NCBI GenBank assembly: GCA_024742405.1
Contig: JANSYP010000007.1
Span: 124,001 to 188,000 of the forward strand
From: Paracoccaceae bacterium
GTDB lineage: Bacteria > Pseudomonadota > Alphaproteobacteria > Rhodobacterales > Rhodobacteraceae
Reading direction: 5' to 3'
Length of the DNA: 64,000 nt
Positions 30,273 through 43,499 of this stretch are shown here, piece after piece (the first letter of the stretch is position 1; each line of letters begins with the position of its first letter). A model generated the notes under the pieces. That model was not told the origin of the DNA and ran no database searches. It worked only from the letters and a program-made list of their open reading frames with translations. The position numbers and the translations under genes are program-made.

Positions 30273-31258
30273 GCGACGGCCTCCGGCCGGGTAATCAGGG
30301 CGCCGGTCTGCTTGTAGCAGTGGGAGCTGAACAGAACCTCATGCGCGACATTTGAAAGCTCCGGCAGTGCGCGGGCACGTGTCAGAACCTCCGACGCATC
30401 CTCGCGGGAGCGCGCGTGGATCATGCAATAGAGCGTGTAGGGCCAGACATCCGGTTCGGGCCGGCGCTGGTAGCAGAGCGTCACGCCGAGCAGGCGTGCG
30501 AGCTTCGGCCCGACCTGCGCGACCCGCGCCTCGGGCACCTGCCAGACCACCATGGCATTGGCGCGCCAGCCCAGGGGACGGTGCCGCACGATGACGCCAA
30601 AGCGCGAAATGAGCCCGGCGGCCACGAGGTTCTTCGTGTGGGCGATTGCCGTATGTTCGGGAATGTTGGAGCGGGGGCCGAGCGCGTGGAACGGTCGCTG
30701 GACCAGCGGCAATCCGTCCGACATCTCCTGCATCAACTGGCGGTCGACGGCGCCGGGCCGCGGGCTGGCCACAGGTTCTGGCGTCGCGCTGCAGTGGCTT
30801 GGGCCGGTCAGATCGAACCCAAGATCGATGTTGAAGGGGCGGACGAGGCGCAGATCGAGCACGCGCAGGCCGGCTTTGCGAGAGATGTTGTCGAGAGCCG
30901 CATCGACGAACGCCCGGTCCGGGCCCGTCGCGACAAACCAGATGTTCCATTTGTTTTCGCGCAGATAGGCGTGGTTCACACCGGGTTCAGCATTGATGAT
31001 CTGCGCGATCCGGTCGAGCTCCCAGACCGACGCGGCGACTGCGGCGAGGGTGCTGGCGCCGACGACGTTGGGCCGGCAGGTGCCGCCGAACCGGCTGACG
31101 ATTCCTTCGGCGCGTAGCTCTTTGAGCCGGTCGATCACTGTCGTTTCGCATCCATCGAGGCGCCGCGCGATGGCCCGGAAAGGGCGCGCGACGATCGGCA
31201 CGCCGCGTTGAAAGTCGTTGAGCAGTCTCTTGTCAAAGGCGGAGAAGCGGCTGTCCAT
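30269..31258 (-). CDS. nirD: NirDL, fused siroheme decarboxylase subunits
   Basis: A 329-residue protein made of two Lrp/AsnC-like siroheme decarboxylase halves. The NirD-like half covers about 1-150, with N-H-A-Y-L-R-E-N-K-W-N-I-W-F. The NirL-like half covers about 165-320, with C-Y-Q-R-R-P-E-P-D-V-W-P-Y-T-L-Y-C-M-I-H. A fused NirDL is usual in Paracoccus-like denitrifiers, whereas pseudomonads have separate nirD and nirL. It catalyses decarboxylation of siroheme with NirG/NirH. The ATG at 31258 lies 4 bases after the nirF stop; an upstream extension in frame is inside nirF. Confidence 0.9.
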   Translation of the reverse strand: MDSRFSAFDKRLLNDFQRGVPIVARPFRAIARRLDGCETTVIDRLKELRAEGIVSRFGGTCRPNVVGASTLAAVAASVWELDRIAQIINAEPGVNHAYLRENKWNIWFVATGPDRAFVDAALDNISRKAGLRVLDLRLVRPFNIDLGFDLTGPSHCSATPEPVASPRPGAVDRQLMQEMSDGLPLVQRPFHALGPRSNIPEHTAIAHTKNLVAAGLISRFGVIVRHRPLGWRANAMVVWQVPEARVAQVGPKLARLLGVTLCYQRRPEPDVWPYTLYCMIHARSREDASEVLTRARALPELSNVAHEVLFSSHCYKQTGALITRPEAVA

Positions 31259-31262
31259 CGGT

Positions 31263-32429
31263 TCAGAGCCCGATCCGGTGCGCGCGCGCGGTAAAGAAGA
31301 TGCCCGATGGGCTGTTCGCCGGGATCTCGCCAAGCTTCTCGAAGCTGGTGGTGTCGTAGATATCGATCCGGTCGGCGTCGCGCACCGACACCCAGATCTC
31401 ATGTCCGCGCGGCGTGAACTCCATGTGCAGCACGGCGGGTCCCGGCGTCAGGCTGTGCACGATCGCGCCGGTGGCCGTGTCCACGACCTGCACAGTGTCA
31501 TTCAGAGGGTGGGCGAAATTGACCCAGACATGGCGCCCGTCCGGCCGCGCGACGGCGAAAACGGGCTGGCCATGGGTTTGCGTTCGGCCAAGTTCCGACA
31601 GATCCCGCGCGTCGACCCAGAGCAGCTCGTGGCGCCCGACTGCCGGCAGCACGAACCGGTCGCCCGCCAGCGCCCAGCCTTCAAGATGGGGCATCTTGTA
31701 GACCGGCAGCGGGTCCTCGCCGCGGCCGTAACCGGGCAGGACGCGTTGCGGCGCCGGCGCGGCGTCCCACAGATCGAGCGCGGTCAGCCCGTCCTCGCCG
31801 AAGAGCCCGGCGATATAGGTGCGCCCGTCGCCTGTGATCAGCGCGTCATAGGGATTGGATCCGATATCCTCGACGCGCGTGATCGCGGGCTCCGGACCCG
31901 ACAGATCGGCGATCCAGGTCTCGCCCGCATCCCAGAGCGAAAAGATGAAACGGCGCCCCGGCGCATCGACCAGTCCGATGGCCTTGCCGTCAGTGTCGAA
32001 CCGCGACACCGGCGCCAGAGTCTTGGCGTCGAACACGCGCACACCGCCGGGTTCGTAATTGGCCACCGCCACCAGTTCGCCATCGTCGGAGATCGCCCCG
32101 CCGATGGAGTTGCCGGCCTGCTGCACGCGCCCGACGACGGTCTGGGTGAGGATGTCGACCTTGGTGAGCGCCCCGTCGCGCCCGAAGACATAGGCAAAGC
32201 GCTGATCCGGCGAGAAGACCACGGAGGCGTGTGAGAGATCGCCAAGCCCCTCGATCCGGCCCAGGGCCGCGCGGTCGGACTGATCGACGATCAGCAGGCT
32301 GCCCGTCGCGCGTTCCACCACCACGCCCAGATCGCCGGTGCCACGCCACTCGTCGGCCTTGAGCGCGTTGAACCAGACCGCGAAAACAAGTGTGAAGACC
32401 AGCAAAACGGACGCAAAGGGACGCACCAT
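31263..32429 (-). CDS. nirF: NirF, heme d1 biosynthesis protein
   Basis: A 388-residue exported propeller protein related to the d1 domain of NirS but without a cytochrome c domain. An N-terminal signal or anchor (1-24) precedes the propeller blades, with H-L-E-G-W-A and H-M-E-F-T-P near positions used by d1-binding histidines. NirF is needed for a late periplasmic step of d1 synthesis. It lies 4 bases after nirC. Confidence 0.92.
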   Translation of the reverse strand: MVRPFASVLLVFTLVFAVWFNALKADEWRGTGDLGVVVERATGSLLIVDQSDRAALGRIEGLGDLSHASVVFSPDQRFAYVFGRDGALTKVDILTQTVVGRVQQAGNSIGGAISDDGELVAVANYEPGGVRVFDAKTLAPVSRFDTDGKAIGLVDAPGRRFIFSLWDAGETWIADLSGPEPAITRVEDIGSNPYDALITGDGRTYIAGLFGEDGLTALDLWDAAPAPQRVLPGYGRGEDPLPVYKMPHLEGWALAGDRFVLPAVGRHELLWVDARDLSELGRTQTHGQPVFAVARPDGRHVWVNFAHPLNDTVQVVDTATGAIVHSLTPGPAVLHMEFTPRGHEIWVSVRDADRIDIYDTTSFEKLGEIPANSPSGIFFTARAHRIGL

Positions 32430-32433
32430 GGGG

Positions 32434-32748
32434 CTACTCCGTTTGTTTGAGGTAATCGGCGATCCAGGCGGCCTCTGCCATGCTCAGAAGCGGACGCCAC
32501 GGGGGCATCGCCGTGCCGGGAATGCCGTCGAGGATCACGTCGGTCAGGTCCGCGGCGTCCCAATGCTTCAGACTTGCGGCGCGGATATCCGGGCCGAGCC
32601 CGCCCTTGCGCGTCAGCCCGTGGCAGGAGCCGCAATCCTGAAGCACCAGCCGTTCGAGTCGTTCTGCATCGGCCGGCGCGAATTCTGCCGTGGTCCCCGG
32701 CGTGCCGAGGCAAGCCAGAGCCATTGCGATGAGGCGGACCCTAGACAT
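32434..32748 (-). CDS. nirC: NirC, cytochrome c55X
   Basis: A 104-residue periplasmic monoheme cytochrome: signal peptide 1-20 and heme motif C-G-S-C-H at 39-43. The family's P-P-W-x-x-x-L-S near the C-terminus is present. NirC is an electron donor to NirS and takes part in d1 maturation. The ATG at 32748 (M-S-R-V-R-L-I-A-M-A) overlaps the end of nirE by 8 bases; an upstream in-frame extension inside nirE is rejected because it would destroy the signal peptide. Confidence 0.88.
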   Translation of the reverse strand: MSRVRLIAMALACLGTPGTTAEFAPADAERLERLVLQDCGSCHGLTRKGGLGPDIRAASLKHWDAADLTDVILDGIPGTAMPPWRPLLSMAEAAWIADYLKQTE

Positions 32749-33538
32749 GGACGGGTTCGGTCGTCGCCGGACGCACGAGGCTCTCGGGCAACATCTCGCC
32801 GGGGGCCGCGACCTCCAGCAGCGACACAACATGACCGATGACGAACAGCACCGGCCCGTTCTTCGGCCATCGCTGAATCTCCAGCCCGACCCGGTCGAGA
32901 CGAGTGACCAGGCGCCGTTCTGTCGGGGTCGTGGCGTTGGCGACAGCCATGACCGGAAGGTCGAACGGCATACCCGCACAGATCAGGCTTCGGGCGATCT
33001 CGGCGATGTGGGCCACGCCCATATAGACGACCAGTGTGGTCTTGGGATCGGCCAGGCCGTGCCAGTCGAGATCAAGCGGCGCGTTGCGCTGGCAATGGCC
33101 CGTGACATAGCGCACGCCGGTGGCCAGACCGCGATGGGTCAGCGGCACGCCGGTGGCCGCGGCGGTGCCTTGCGCGGCGGTGATACCGGGGACGATCTGT
33201 ACCGGCACGCCGGCGGCGCGCAGCACGGCGGCCTCTTCCGAGCCGCGCCCGAAGATCAGCGGGTCGCCGCCCTTGAGCCGTACGACCATCAGCCCGCTCT
33301 GCGCGAGCGCGACCAGAATATCGTTGATCCGGTCTTGCGTCACACTGTGGGCGCCCGGAGCCTTGCCCACAGGCACCATCCGCACGCCGGGCCCCACGAG
33401 ATCGAGGATCTCGCGGGACACAAGCCGGTCGTGAACCACGACTTCGGCCTGCCCGATCAGGCGGGCCGCGCGCAAGGTGAGCAGGTCAGGGTCGCCCGGA
33501 CCTGCGCCGACAAGGTGAACCGTTCCGAAGGGTTTCAT
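32741..33538 (-). CDS. nirE: NirE, S-adenosylmethionine:uroporphyrinogen III methyltransferase
   Basis: A 265-residue SUMT. It makes precorrin-2 from uroporphyrinogen III, committing tetrapyrrole to siroheme and heme d1. Motifs V-G-A-G-P-G-D-P-D-L-L-T near the N-terminus, V-V-R-L-K-G-G-D-P-L-I-F-G-R-G and P-L-T-H-R-G are those of the family. It lacks the CysG-type dehydrogenase/chelatase domain, so other enzymes must finish siroheme. A GAGGAG site precedes the ATG. Confidence 0.93.
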   Translation of the reverse strand: MKPFGTVHLVGAGPGDPDLLTLRAARLIGQAEVVVHDRLVSREILDLVGPGVRMVPVGKAPGAHSVTQDRINDILVALAQSGLMVVRLKGGDPLIFGRGSEEAAVLRAAGVPVQIVPGITAAQGTAAATGVPLTHRGLATGVRYVTGHCQRNAPLDLDWHGLADPKTTLVVYMGVAHIAEIARSLICAGMPFDLPVMAVANATTPTERRLVTRLDRVGLEIQRWPKNGPVLFVIGHVVSLLEVAAPGEMLPESLVRPATTEPVHV

Positions 33539-33582
33539 TCTGTGCTGGCTCCTCGCTTGCGGTGAAATGGCAGGGGAGCCGA

Positions 33583-33605
33583 GGGCGGCAGGAAAAAAAC
33601 CGCCC
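33583..33605 (-). promoter_or_regulatory. Hairpin between nirS and nirE
   Basis: On the nir strand GGGCGG (complement of 33600-33605) can pair with CCGCCC (complement of 33583-33588) across a loop containing seven T. It lies in the 84-base nirS-nirE gap, the only sizeable gap in the operon. It may set nirS mRNA above the biosynthetic genes by partial termination or 3'-end protection; this is inference. Confidence 0.4.
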
Positions 33606-33622
33606 CCGGAATGCGCGCTGGG

Positions 33623-37558
<3,936 letters not shown>

Positions 37559-37562
<4 letters not shown>

Positions 37563-38767
37563 TCGACGGGCTCAGGCGAGTGTTCGGCGAGGGCTTTCGG
37601 ATCTTTTTTCTGGGCGCGGCGCTGTTCGGGATCTGGGCCATGCTGGTCTGGGAGCGGTGGATGGGCGTCCAGGCGCTGGGCGGCTTGGTGCTGGACCCAG
37701 ACTACGGCGTGGCGCCGCATCTCTGGCATGCCCACGAAATGGTGTTTGGCTATGGCTCGGCGACGCTCGCGGGCTTTTTGCTGACCGCGGCGCCGAACTG
37801 GACCGGTGCTCCGCCGATCCGGCCAGCGCTTGTCGCCGGGAGCGCCCTGGTCTGGCTGGCCGGGCGCGTCGCCATCGCGCTGTCGGGCAGCCTGTCTGCA
37901 GGTTTGGTGGCGCTAGTGGATCTGGCCTTCCTGCCCTTGATTGCGGCTCTGGTGCTGGCGCTGCTCCTGAAGAAACCGGCGCCGCGCAATCTGGTCTTCA
38001 TGGGCCTTCTCGCGCTGTTCTGGAGCGCCGATCTGGTGGTGCATCTCGATTGGCTGACCCTTGATGGTCCGGGCGCCGACGCGGGGCTGCGCGCGGGGCT
38101 TCTGACACTCTGTGCGATGATCGCGATCCTAGGCGGGCGCATCACACCGGCTTTCACGCGCAATGCGATGAGCAAGGAGAGCGGCAAAACGCAGCCCGGC
38201 CCGCGGCTGCCAGTCTCGCACCCACCGGTCGAGGCCGCGGGCATCCTCTGTGCGTTGGCGCTGCCCTTGCTGGTGCTCGCCAGCGTTCCGACCCTGTTGT
38301 TCGGCAGTGTCGCGGTCGGGGCAGGTCTTGCGCAAATCGCGCGGCTTTCGGGCTGGCGCAGCGGCTGGACACTGCGCCGTCCGATCCTGTGGAGCCTGCA
38401 TCTGGGCTTTGGGATGCTCGGGCTCGGCTATCTGCTCCTCGGGTTCGCGGCACTCGGGGTCGGCCGCGACGTGGCCGCGCTCCATGTGCTCGGCATCGGC
38501 GCCGTGGGGGGCATGACGCTCGCGGTGATGAGCAGGGCAGTGCTCGGCCATACCGGGCGTCCGCTTGTCGCACCCCTTGCGATCACCTGTGCCTTTGCCT
38601 TGATGCCGGTCGCTGCGCTGCTGCGCTGGGCAGCGTCCTCCTTTGGGATGGATGGCTATTTCACCCTTACCCTGTTGGCCGGAGCGGCTTGGATACTGGC
38701 GCTAAGCCTCTTCGTCCTGTCGCTTGCTCCCGCGCTCTTCGGGCCGCGGCTGTCTGCATCCGCCTGA
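37559..38767 (+). CDS. nnrS: NnrS, heme-copper membrane protein of NO metabolism
   Basis: A 402-residue protein with about twelve hydrophobic segments. The NnrS signature L-W-H-A-H-E-M-V-F-G-Y follows the second segment, and further histidines and methionines recur. NnrS relieves nitrosative stress, possibly by limiting dinitrosyl-iron complexes; the exact reaction is not known. Four-base overlap with nirI indicates a nirI-nnrS operon. Confidence 0.9.
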
Positions 38768-38807
38768 GCCCTGAACGGGCTATGCGCGCCAATGCCGGAG
38801 GTCGATC

Positions 38808-38821
38808 TTGACTTTGGTTAA
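38808..38821 (+). promoter_or_regulatory. Dnr/Nnr-type box upstream of norC
   Basis: TTGACTTTGGTTAA, the same 14 bases as the nirS/nirI box, 64 bases before the norC ATG. Confidence 0.8.
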
Positions 38822-38885
38822 GGCCCCTCCCGGCGCAAGGCGCGAGCTTTAGGGGGTCGAACAACCCTCCGCAAAGGAGACCTCC

Positions 38886-39338
38886 ATGCAAGACGTCATG
38901 ACGAAGAGCATGGCCCGCAACATCTTTTACGGCGGGTCGCTATTCTTCATTCTCATCTTTCTCGGCCTATCTTGGCACAGCCACCGCCATATCGTCACGA
39001 AATCGACCGCGTCGATGCCGCTGACCGAGAGCGTCGCTGCGGGCAAGCGCGTCTGGGAAAACAACGCCTGCATCAACTGCCACACGATCCTGGGCGAGGG
39101 TGCGTACTTCGCCCCCGAGGTCGGCAACGTCATGACCCGCTGGGGCGTCCTCGACGATCCCGAGGCCGCCTTCGACGTGATGAAGGGCTGGATGGAGGCG
39201 CAGCCGACCGGCGTGCCGGGCCGCCGCCAGATGCCGAATTTCGATCTCTCCGATGAAGAGATCCGGGACCTGACCAACTTCCTGATCTGGACCGATCATA
39301 TCGATGCTCAGGGCTGGCCCCCGAATGACGCGGGCTGA
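38886..39338 (+). CDS. norC: Nitric oxide reductase cytochrome c subunit
   Basis: A 150-residue membrane-anchored cytochrome: one N-terminal helix (about 12-30), then a periplasmic heme c domain with C-I-N-C-H (62-66) and the Met ligand in R-R-Q-M-P-N-F. It passes electrons to NorB. AAAGGAGA precedes the ATG. First gene of norCBQDEF. Confidence 0.96.
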   Translation: MQDVMTKSMARNIFYGGSLFFILIFLGLSWHSHRHIVTKSTASMPLTESVAAGKRVWENNACINCHTILGEGAYFAPEVGNVMTRWGVLDDPEAAFDVMKGWMEAQPTGVPGRRQMPNFDLSDEEIRDLTNFLIWTDHIDAQGWPPNDAG

Positions 39339-39350
39339 GGAGACGAACCG

Positions 39351-40730
39351 ATGAAATACGAATCCCAAAAAATCGCCTATGCCTACTTCATCGCGGCGCT
39401 GGGACTGTTTGCCATTCAGGTGCTGGGCGGTCTGCTGGCCGGCTGGATCTATGTCATGCCGAACACGCTGTCCGAGGTCATCCCGTTCAACATCGTCCGG
39501 ATGCTGCACACCAACAGCCTGATCGTCTGGCTGCTGCTGGGTTTTTTCGGCGCCGCCTATTTCCTGATCCCCGAGGAAAGCGAGCGCGAGATCCACTCGC
39601 CGATGCTGGCCTATCTCCAGCTTGCGATCCTCGTGATCGGCACGCTCGGCGTGGTAGTCACCTATCTCTTCAATCTCTTCGAGGGGAACTGGCTCCTGGG
39701 CAAGGAAGGGCGCGAGTTCCTCGAACAACCCAAATGGGTCAAGGCGGGCATCGTCGTGGCCGCGCTGATCTTTCTCTACAACGTCTCGATGACCTATCTG
39801 AAAGGGCGCAAGACGGCGATTTCCAACATCCTGCTGCTGGGGCTCTGGGGGCTGGCGCTGCTGTTCCTGTTCTCCTTCTACAACCCGGAAAACCTGGCGC
39901 TCGACAAGCAGTACTGGTGGTATGTCGTGCATCTCTGGGTCGAGGGTGTGTGGGAGCTGATCATGGCCTCCATACTCGCCTATCTGATGCTTAAGCTGAC
40001 GGGCGTCGACCGTGAGGTGGTCGAGAAATGGCTCTATGTCATTGTCGCCACGGCGCTCTTCTCGGGAATCCTCGGCACCGGGCACCACTATTACTGGATC
40101 GGCACGCCGGGCTACTGGCAGTGGATCGGCTCGATCTTTTCCTCGCTCGAAGTGATCCCGTTCTTCGCGATGATGGCTTTCGCCTTCGTCATGGTCTGGA
40201 AGGGCAAGCGCGACCATCCGAACAAGGCCGCCCTCCTGTGGTCGCTCGGTTGCGCGACACTGGCCTTTTTCGGGGCAGGCGTCTGGGGCTTCCTGCACAC
40301 GCTGCACGGGGTGAACTTCTACACCCACGGCACGCAGATCACGGCGGCCCATGGGCATCTGGCCTTCTTTGGCGCCTATGTCTCGCTGAACCTCGCGATC
40401 ATCTCCTACGCCATGCCGATCCTGAAAAACCGGGACCCCTACAATCAGGTGATGAACATGGCGTCGTTCTGGCTGATGGCCGGGGGCATGACCTTCATGA
40501 CCTTCGTGCTCACCTTTGCAGGGACGGTGCAGACCCATCTGCAACGCGTCATGGGCATGGATTTCATGGGTGTGCAGGAGCAGTTGAGCATCTTCTACTG
40601 GATGCGCTTCGGCTCCGGCGTGGTCGTGTTCCTGGGCGTGCTGCTCTATCTCTATGCCATCTTCGTACCGCGGCGTGAACTGATCGAGCCCGGCCCGCAG
40701 GCCGATGGCGCCGACATGCCCGCGGAGTGA
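39351..40730 (+). CDS. norB: Nitric oxide reductase catalytic subunit
   Basis: A 459-residue, twelve-helix heme-copper oxidase family protein converting 2 NO to N2O. Heme and FeB histidines are seen in L-H-T-N-S-L-I, G-T-G-H-H-Y-Y-W-I-G and A-H-G-H-L-A-F-F-G. The conserved glutamates of cNOR are in W-V-E-G-V-W-E-L-I. GAGGAGA precedes the ATG, 12 bases after norC. It lacks the fused cytochrome domain of quinol-type qNOR, as expected with a norC partner. Confidence 0.97.
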   Translation: MKYESQKIAYAYFIAALGLFAIQVLGGLLAGWIYVMPNTLSEVIPFNIVRMLHTNSLIVWLLLGFFGAAYFLIPEESEREIHSPMLAYLQLAILVIGTLGVVVTYLFNLFEGNWLLGKEGREFLEQPKWVKAGIVVAALIFLYNVSMTYLKGRKTAISNILLLGLWGLALLFLFSFYNPENLALDKQYWWYVVHLWVEGVWELIMASILAYLMLKLTGVDREVVEKWLYVIVATALFSGILGTGHHYYWIGTPGYWQWIGSIFSSLEVIPFFAMMAFAFVMVWKGKRDHPNKAALLWSLGCATLAFFGAGVWGFLHTLHGVNFYTHGTQITAAHGHLAFFGAYVSLNLAIISYAMPILKNRDPYNQVMNMASFWLMAGGMTFMTFVLTFAGTVQTHLQRVMGMDFMGVQEQLSIFYWMRFGSGVVVFLGVLLYLYAIFVPRRELIEPGPQADGADMPAE

Positions 40731-41542
40731 CCCAGATGGACGGAAGCCAACCAGTACGGGAGGGGGCCAGCGCCCCCTTCTACCTGCCTCAGGGTAACGA
40801 ATGTGCCGTGTTCCGCGCTGCGTTCGAGCACAGGCTGCCGCTGCTTCTCAAGGGACCGACGGGCTGCGGCAAGACACGGTTCGTGACCCACATGGCCGCC
40901 ACGCTTGGCCGGCCACTCTATACCGTCGCCTGCCATGACGATCTCGCAGCGGCCGATCTGGTCGGGCGCTACCTGCTGAAGGGGGGCGAAACGGTCTGGG
41001 TCGACGGGCCGCTGACGCGCGCGGTGCGCGAGGGCGCGATCTGCTATCTCGACGAGGTCGTTGAAGCGCGCAAGGACGTGACCGTCGTGCTGCACCCGCT
41101 GACCGACGATCGGCGGATCCTGCCCGTGGACCGCACCGGCGAGGAAATCGCTGCCGCCCCGGGCTTCATGCTCGTGGCGTCCTACAACCCCGGCTATCAG
41201 AACATCCTCAAGACGTTGAAGCCGTCGACGCGCCAGCGGTTCCTCGCGCTGGAGTTCGACTTCCCGAGCCAGGCCCGCGAGATCGACATCGTGACCCGCG
41301 AAACCGGGCTCGATGGCGACCGGGCCAAGGCACTGGTCCGGCTCGGGGCTAAGCTGCGCGGGCTCAAGGGGCAGGATCTGGAGGAGGGGGTCTCGACCCG
41401 GCTGATCGTCTATGCCGCGACGCTGATTTGCGGCGGCATGGGCGTCGATGAGGCTATCCGCGTGGCGATGATCGAGCCGCTGACCGACGAAGAAGACGTA
41501 AAACGCGGGCTCCTGGATCTTGTGATAGCCACTTTCGGGTGA
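40727..41542 (+). CDS. norQ: NorQ, MoxR-type AAA+ ATPase
   Basis: A 271-residue ATPase with Walker A G-P-T-G-C-G-K-T (43-50), Walker B I-C-Y-L-D-E-V and the sensor region S-Y-N-P-G-Y-Q. With NorD it forms a chaperone that inserts the non-heme FeB iron into NorB. The GTG at 40727 overlaps the norB stop; an ATG three codons later is the alternative start. Confidence 0.93.
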   Translation: MTQMDGSQPVREGASAPFYLPQGNECAVFRAAFEHRLPLLLKGPTGCGKTRFVTHMAATLGRPLYTVACHDDLAAADLVGRYLLKGGETVWVDGPLTRAVREGAICYLDEVVEARKDVTVVLHPLTDDRRILPVDRTGEEIAAAPGFMLVASYNPGYQNILKTLKPSTRQRFLALEFDFPSQAREIDIVTRETGLDGDRAKALVRLGAKLRGLKGQDLEEGVSTRLIVYAATLICGGMGVDEAIRVAMIEPLTDEEDVKRGLLDLVIATFG

Positions 41543-41546
41543 GGCT

Positions 41547-43499
41547 TTGGCTTTGGACAAGATCGAGATTGAGCCATGGGAGCCCGAAGAGACGATCGGG
41601 AAGCTGTGGCACGCTCTGGCCGGCCGCATCGATGCTCCGCCGGAGCATCCAGGGGCCTCGGTCGACCTCTCTGAGGTCGACGGGCGGCTGGCCGTTTTCT
41701 TTCGCGGTCTCGGCGGCGGTTGTACCGTCGAGATCCGGGCCGCTGCGGCTGAGACGAGCCGCCACCGCCTGAGCTGGCGGCGCAAACTCGGCGCCGCCCA
41801 CGAGATCCTGCCGCGCGCGTCCTTTGACGGCGAGGCTCTGCGCCTGCCCCAGCGGCTGGCCGTCTTTCCCCTGCGCGAGGCCAACGCGGCGCTCTATCTG
41901 TGGCTGACGGCCTGTGCCGCCCACGCATCATACCTGTCGGAAGAGGACGATGCGCTGCGAGCGGACCTCGCCGCGCTCTTGGCCGTCCGGCGAATGGAAG
42001 CCGCCGTGCTGCGCGCCTGTCCCGGCCTGAAGTCCTTGCGCGATGGTCTGGCCGAAGCAGCTCTCTTGGTGCGGGGCCGGACGGAGCTCCCAAGGCGCGA
42101 ACGCGCGGTCGAGGCGCTGATACGGGCCCAGCTTGGCGATCCCGCGCCGCTCACTGGCTTGGCGGCCGAGTGGCAAAGCTGCCTGGACCGCGATGTCCTG
42201 CCGGAGACCGCGCCGGTCCCGCACGGCTACCGGCCGTTCCGGCCCGTCCCGCTCTGGCTGGGTCTGTTGCCCGTCCATGTCAGCGCCGCAACCGCGACCG
42301 AAACCCCCGATGGCGACAGCGCCGGCCCTCCAGAGGAAGCGGGCGAGACCACGCACCGCGCGCGGCGCAAACAGTCGGAGCAGGCCGCGCGCGGCGACAG
42401 CCTCATCCTGCACAAATTCGAAGCGATCCTGAGCTGGGCGGAGTTCCTCAACCTCAACCGCCGTGTCGATGACGACGACAATGACGACGCCAAGAAAGCC
42501 GCGGACGATCAGGACGAGATCGGGTTGGGGCAGGTCGAGCAGGCGCCCGCGACCCGACTGAAGCTGCATCTCGATCTGGCGCCGGAGGATGTCGACCGCG
42601 AACGGCTCTCGGCGGAGCTGAGCTATCCCGAATGGGACTGCCGCAGCGGCGCATATCTGGCCGACCATTGCCGCGTTCTGGAAAGCTGGGCGGACCCTCT
42701 GCCGCCGGAGGAGCGTCCCGCGCCGGACCCGGCCAGCGCCCGGCGCATCCGGGCGGTGCGGCGCCAGTTCGAAGCGCTCCGCCCCGGCCGCGTGATCCTG
42801 CCCGGCCAACCCGATGGCGAAGAGCTGGACATGGAGGCGGCCGTGCGTGCGCAGGCCGAGATGATCGCCTGCGGGACGGCCAATGACCGCGTCTGGCGGC
42901 AGGCCCGCCCGGTGGCGCGGGATCTGGCGGTGTCGATCCTGCTCGACATCTCGCGTTCGACCGAAAGTGCCGTGGAGGGCCGCAGCGTGATCGATGTCGA
43001 GCGCGAGGCGCTGACGGCGCTGGCCTGGGGGCTCGATGCCTGCGGCGACGATTTCGCGATCAGCGCGTTTTCCTCTCTGCGGCGCGACCGGGTGTTTCTG
43101 ACCCGCTGCAAAGCGTTCGGCAGCACGATGGATCAGGCGACAGAGGATCGGATCGCGGCGCTGCGGCCGGGCTTCTACACCCGCATGGGAGCCGCGATCC
43201 GTCATGCGTCGGTCGACCTGATGGCCCAGGCGCGTATGCGCCGCCTGCTGCTGGTCATCACCGACGGCAAGCCCAACGATCTGGACCATTACGAGGGCCG
43301 TCACGGGATCGAGGATACCGCGATGGCAGTTCGCGAGGCACGGCGGGCGGGACATGCCGTCTTTGGCGTCACGGTCGATGCGACGGCCAAGGCCTGGTTC
43401 GCGCGGATGTTCGGGCGGGGCGGCTTTTCCGTCGTGCCGCATCCCGACCGTCTGACCACGGCCCTGCCGGAGATCTACCGGCAGCTCGTCGGCGCATGA
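41547..43499 (+). CDS. norD: NorD, VWA-domain NO reductase activation protein
   Basis: A 650-residue cytoplasmic partner of NorQ. The C-terminal von Willebrand A domain has an intact MIDAS D-I-S-R-S (near 468) and L-L-V-I-T-D-G-K-P-N. An acidic stretch (D-D-D-D-N-D-D) lies near residue 310. No ATG is near the start: TTG at 41547 or TTG at 41553, the latter better spaced from GAGG at 41541. Its stop overlaps norE (ATGA). Confidence 0.9.
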   Translation: MALDKIEIEPWEPEETIGKLWHALAGRIDAPPEHPGASVDLSEVDGRLAVFFRGLGGGCTVEIRAAAAETSRHRLSWRRKLGAAHEILPRASFDGEALRLPQRLAVFPLREANAALYLWLTACAAHASYLSEEDDALRADLAALLAVRRMEAAVLRACPGLKSLRDGLAEAALLVRGRTELPRRERAVEALIRAQLGDPAPLTGLAAEWQSCLDRDVLPETAPVPHGYRPFRPVPLWLGLLPVHVSAATATETPDGDSAGPPEEAGETTHRARRKQSEQAARGDSLILHKFEAILSWAEFLNLNRRVDDDDNDDAKKAADDQDEIGLGQVEQAPATRLKLHLDLAPEDVDRERLSAELSYPEWDCRSGAYLADHCRVLESWADPLPPEERPAPDPASARRIRAVRRQFEALRPGRVILPGQPDGEELDMEAAVRAQAEMIACGTANDRVWRQARPVARDLAVSILLDISRSTESAVEGRSVIDVEREALTALAWGLDACGDDFAISAFSSLRRDRVFLTRCKAFGSTMDQATEDRIAALRPGFYTRMGAAIRHASVDLMAQARMRRLLLVITDGKPNDLDHYEGRHGIEDTAMAVREARRAGHAVFGVTVDATAKAWFARMFGRGGFSVVPHPDRLTTALPEIYRQLVGA

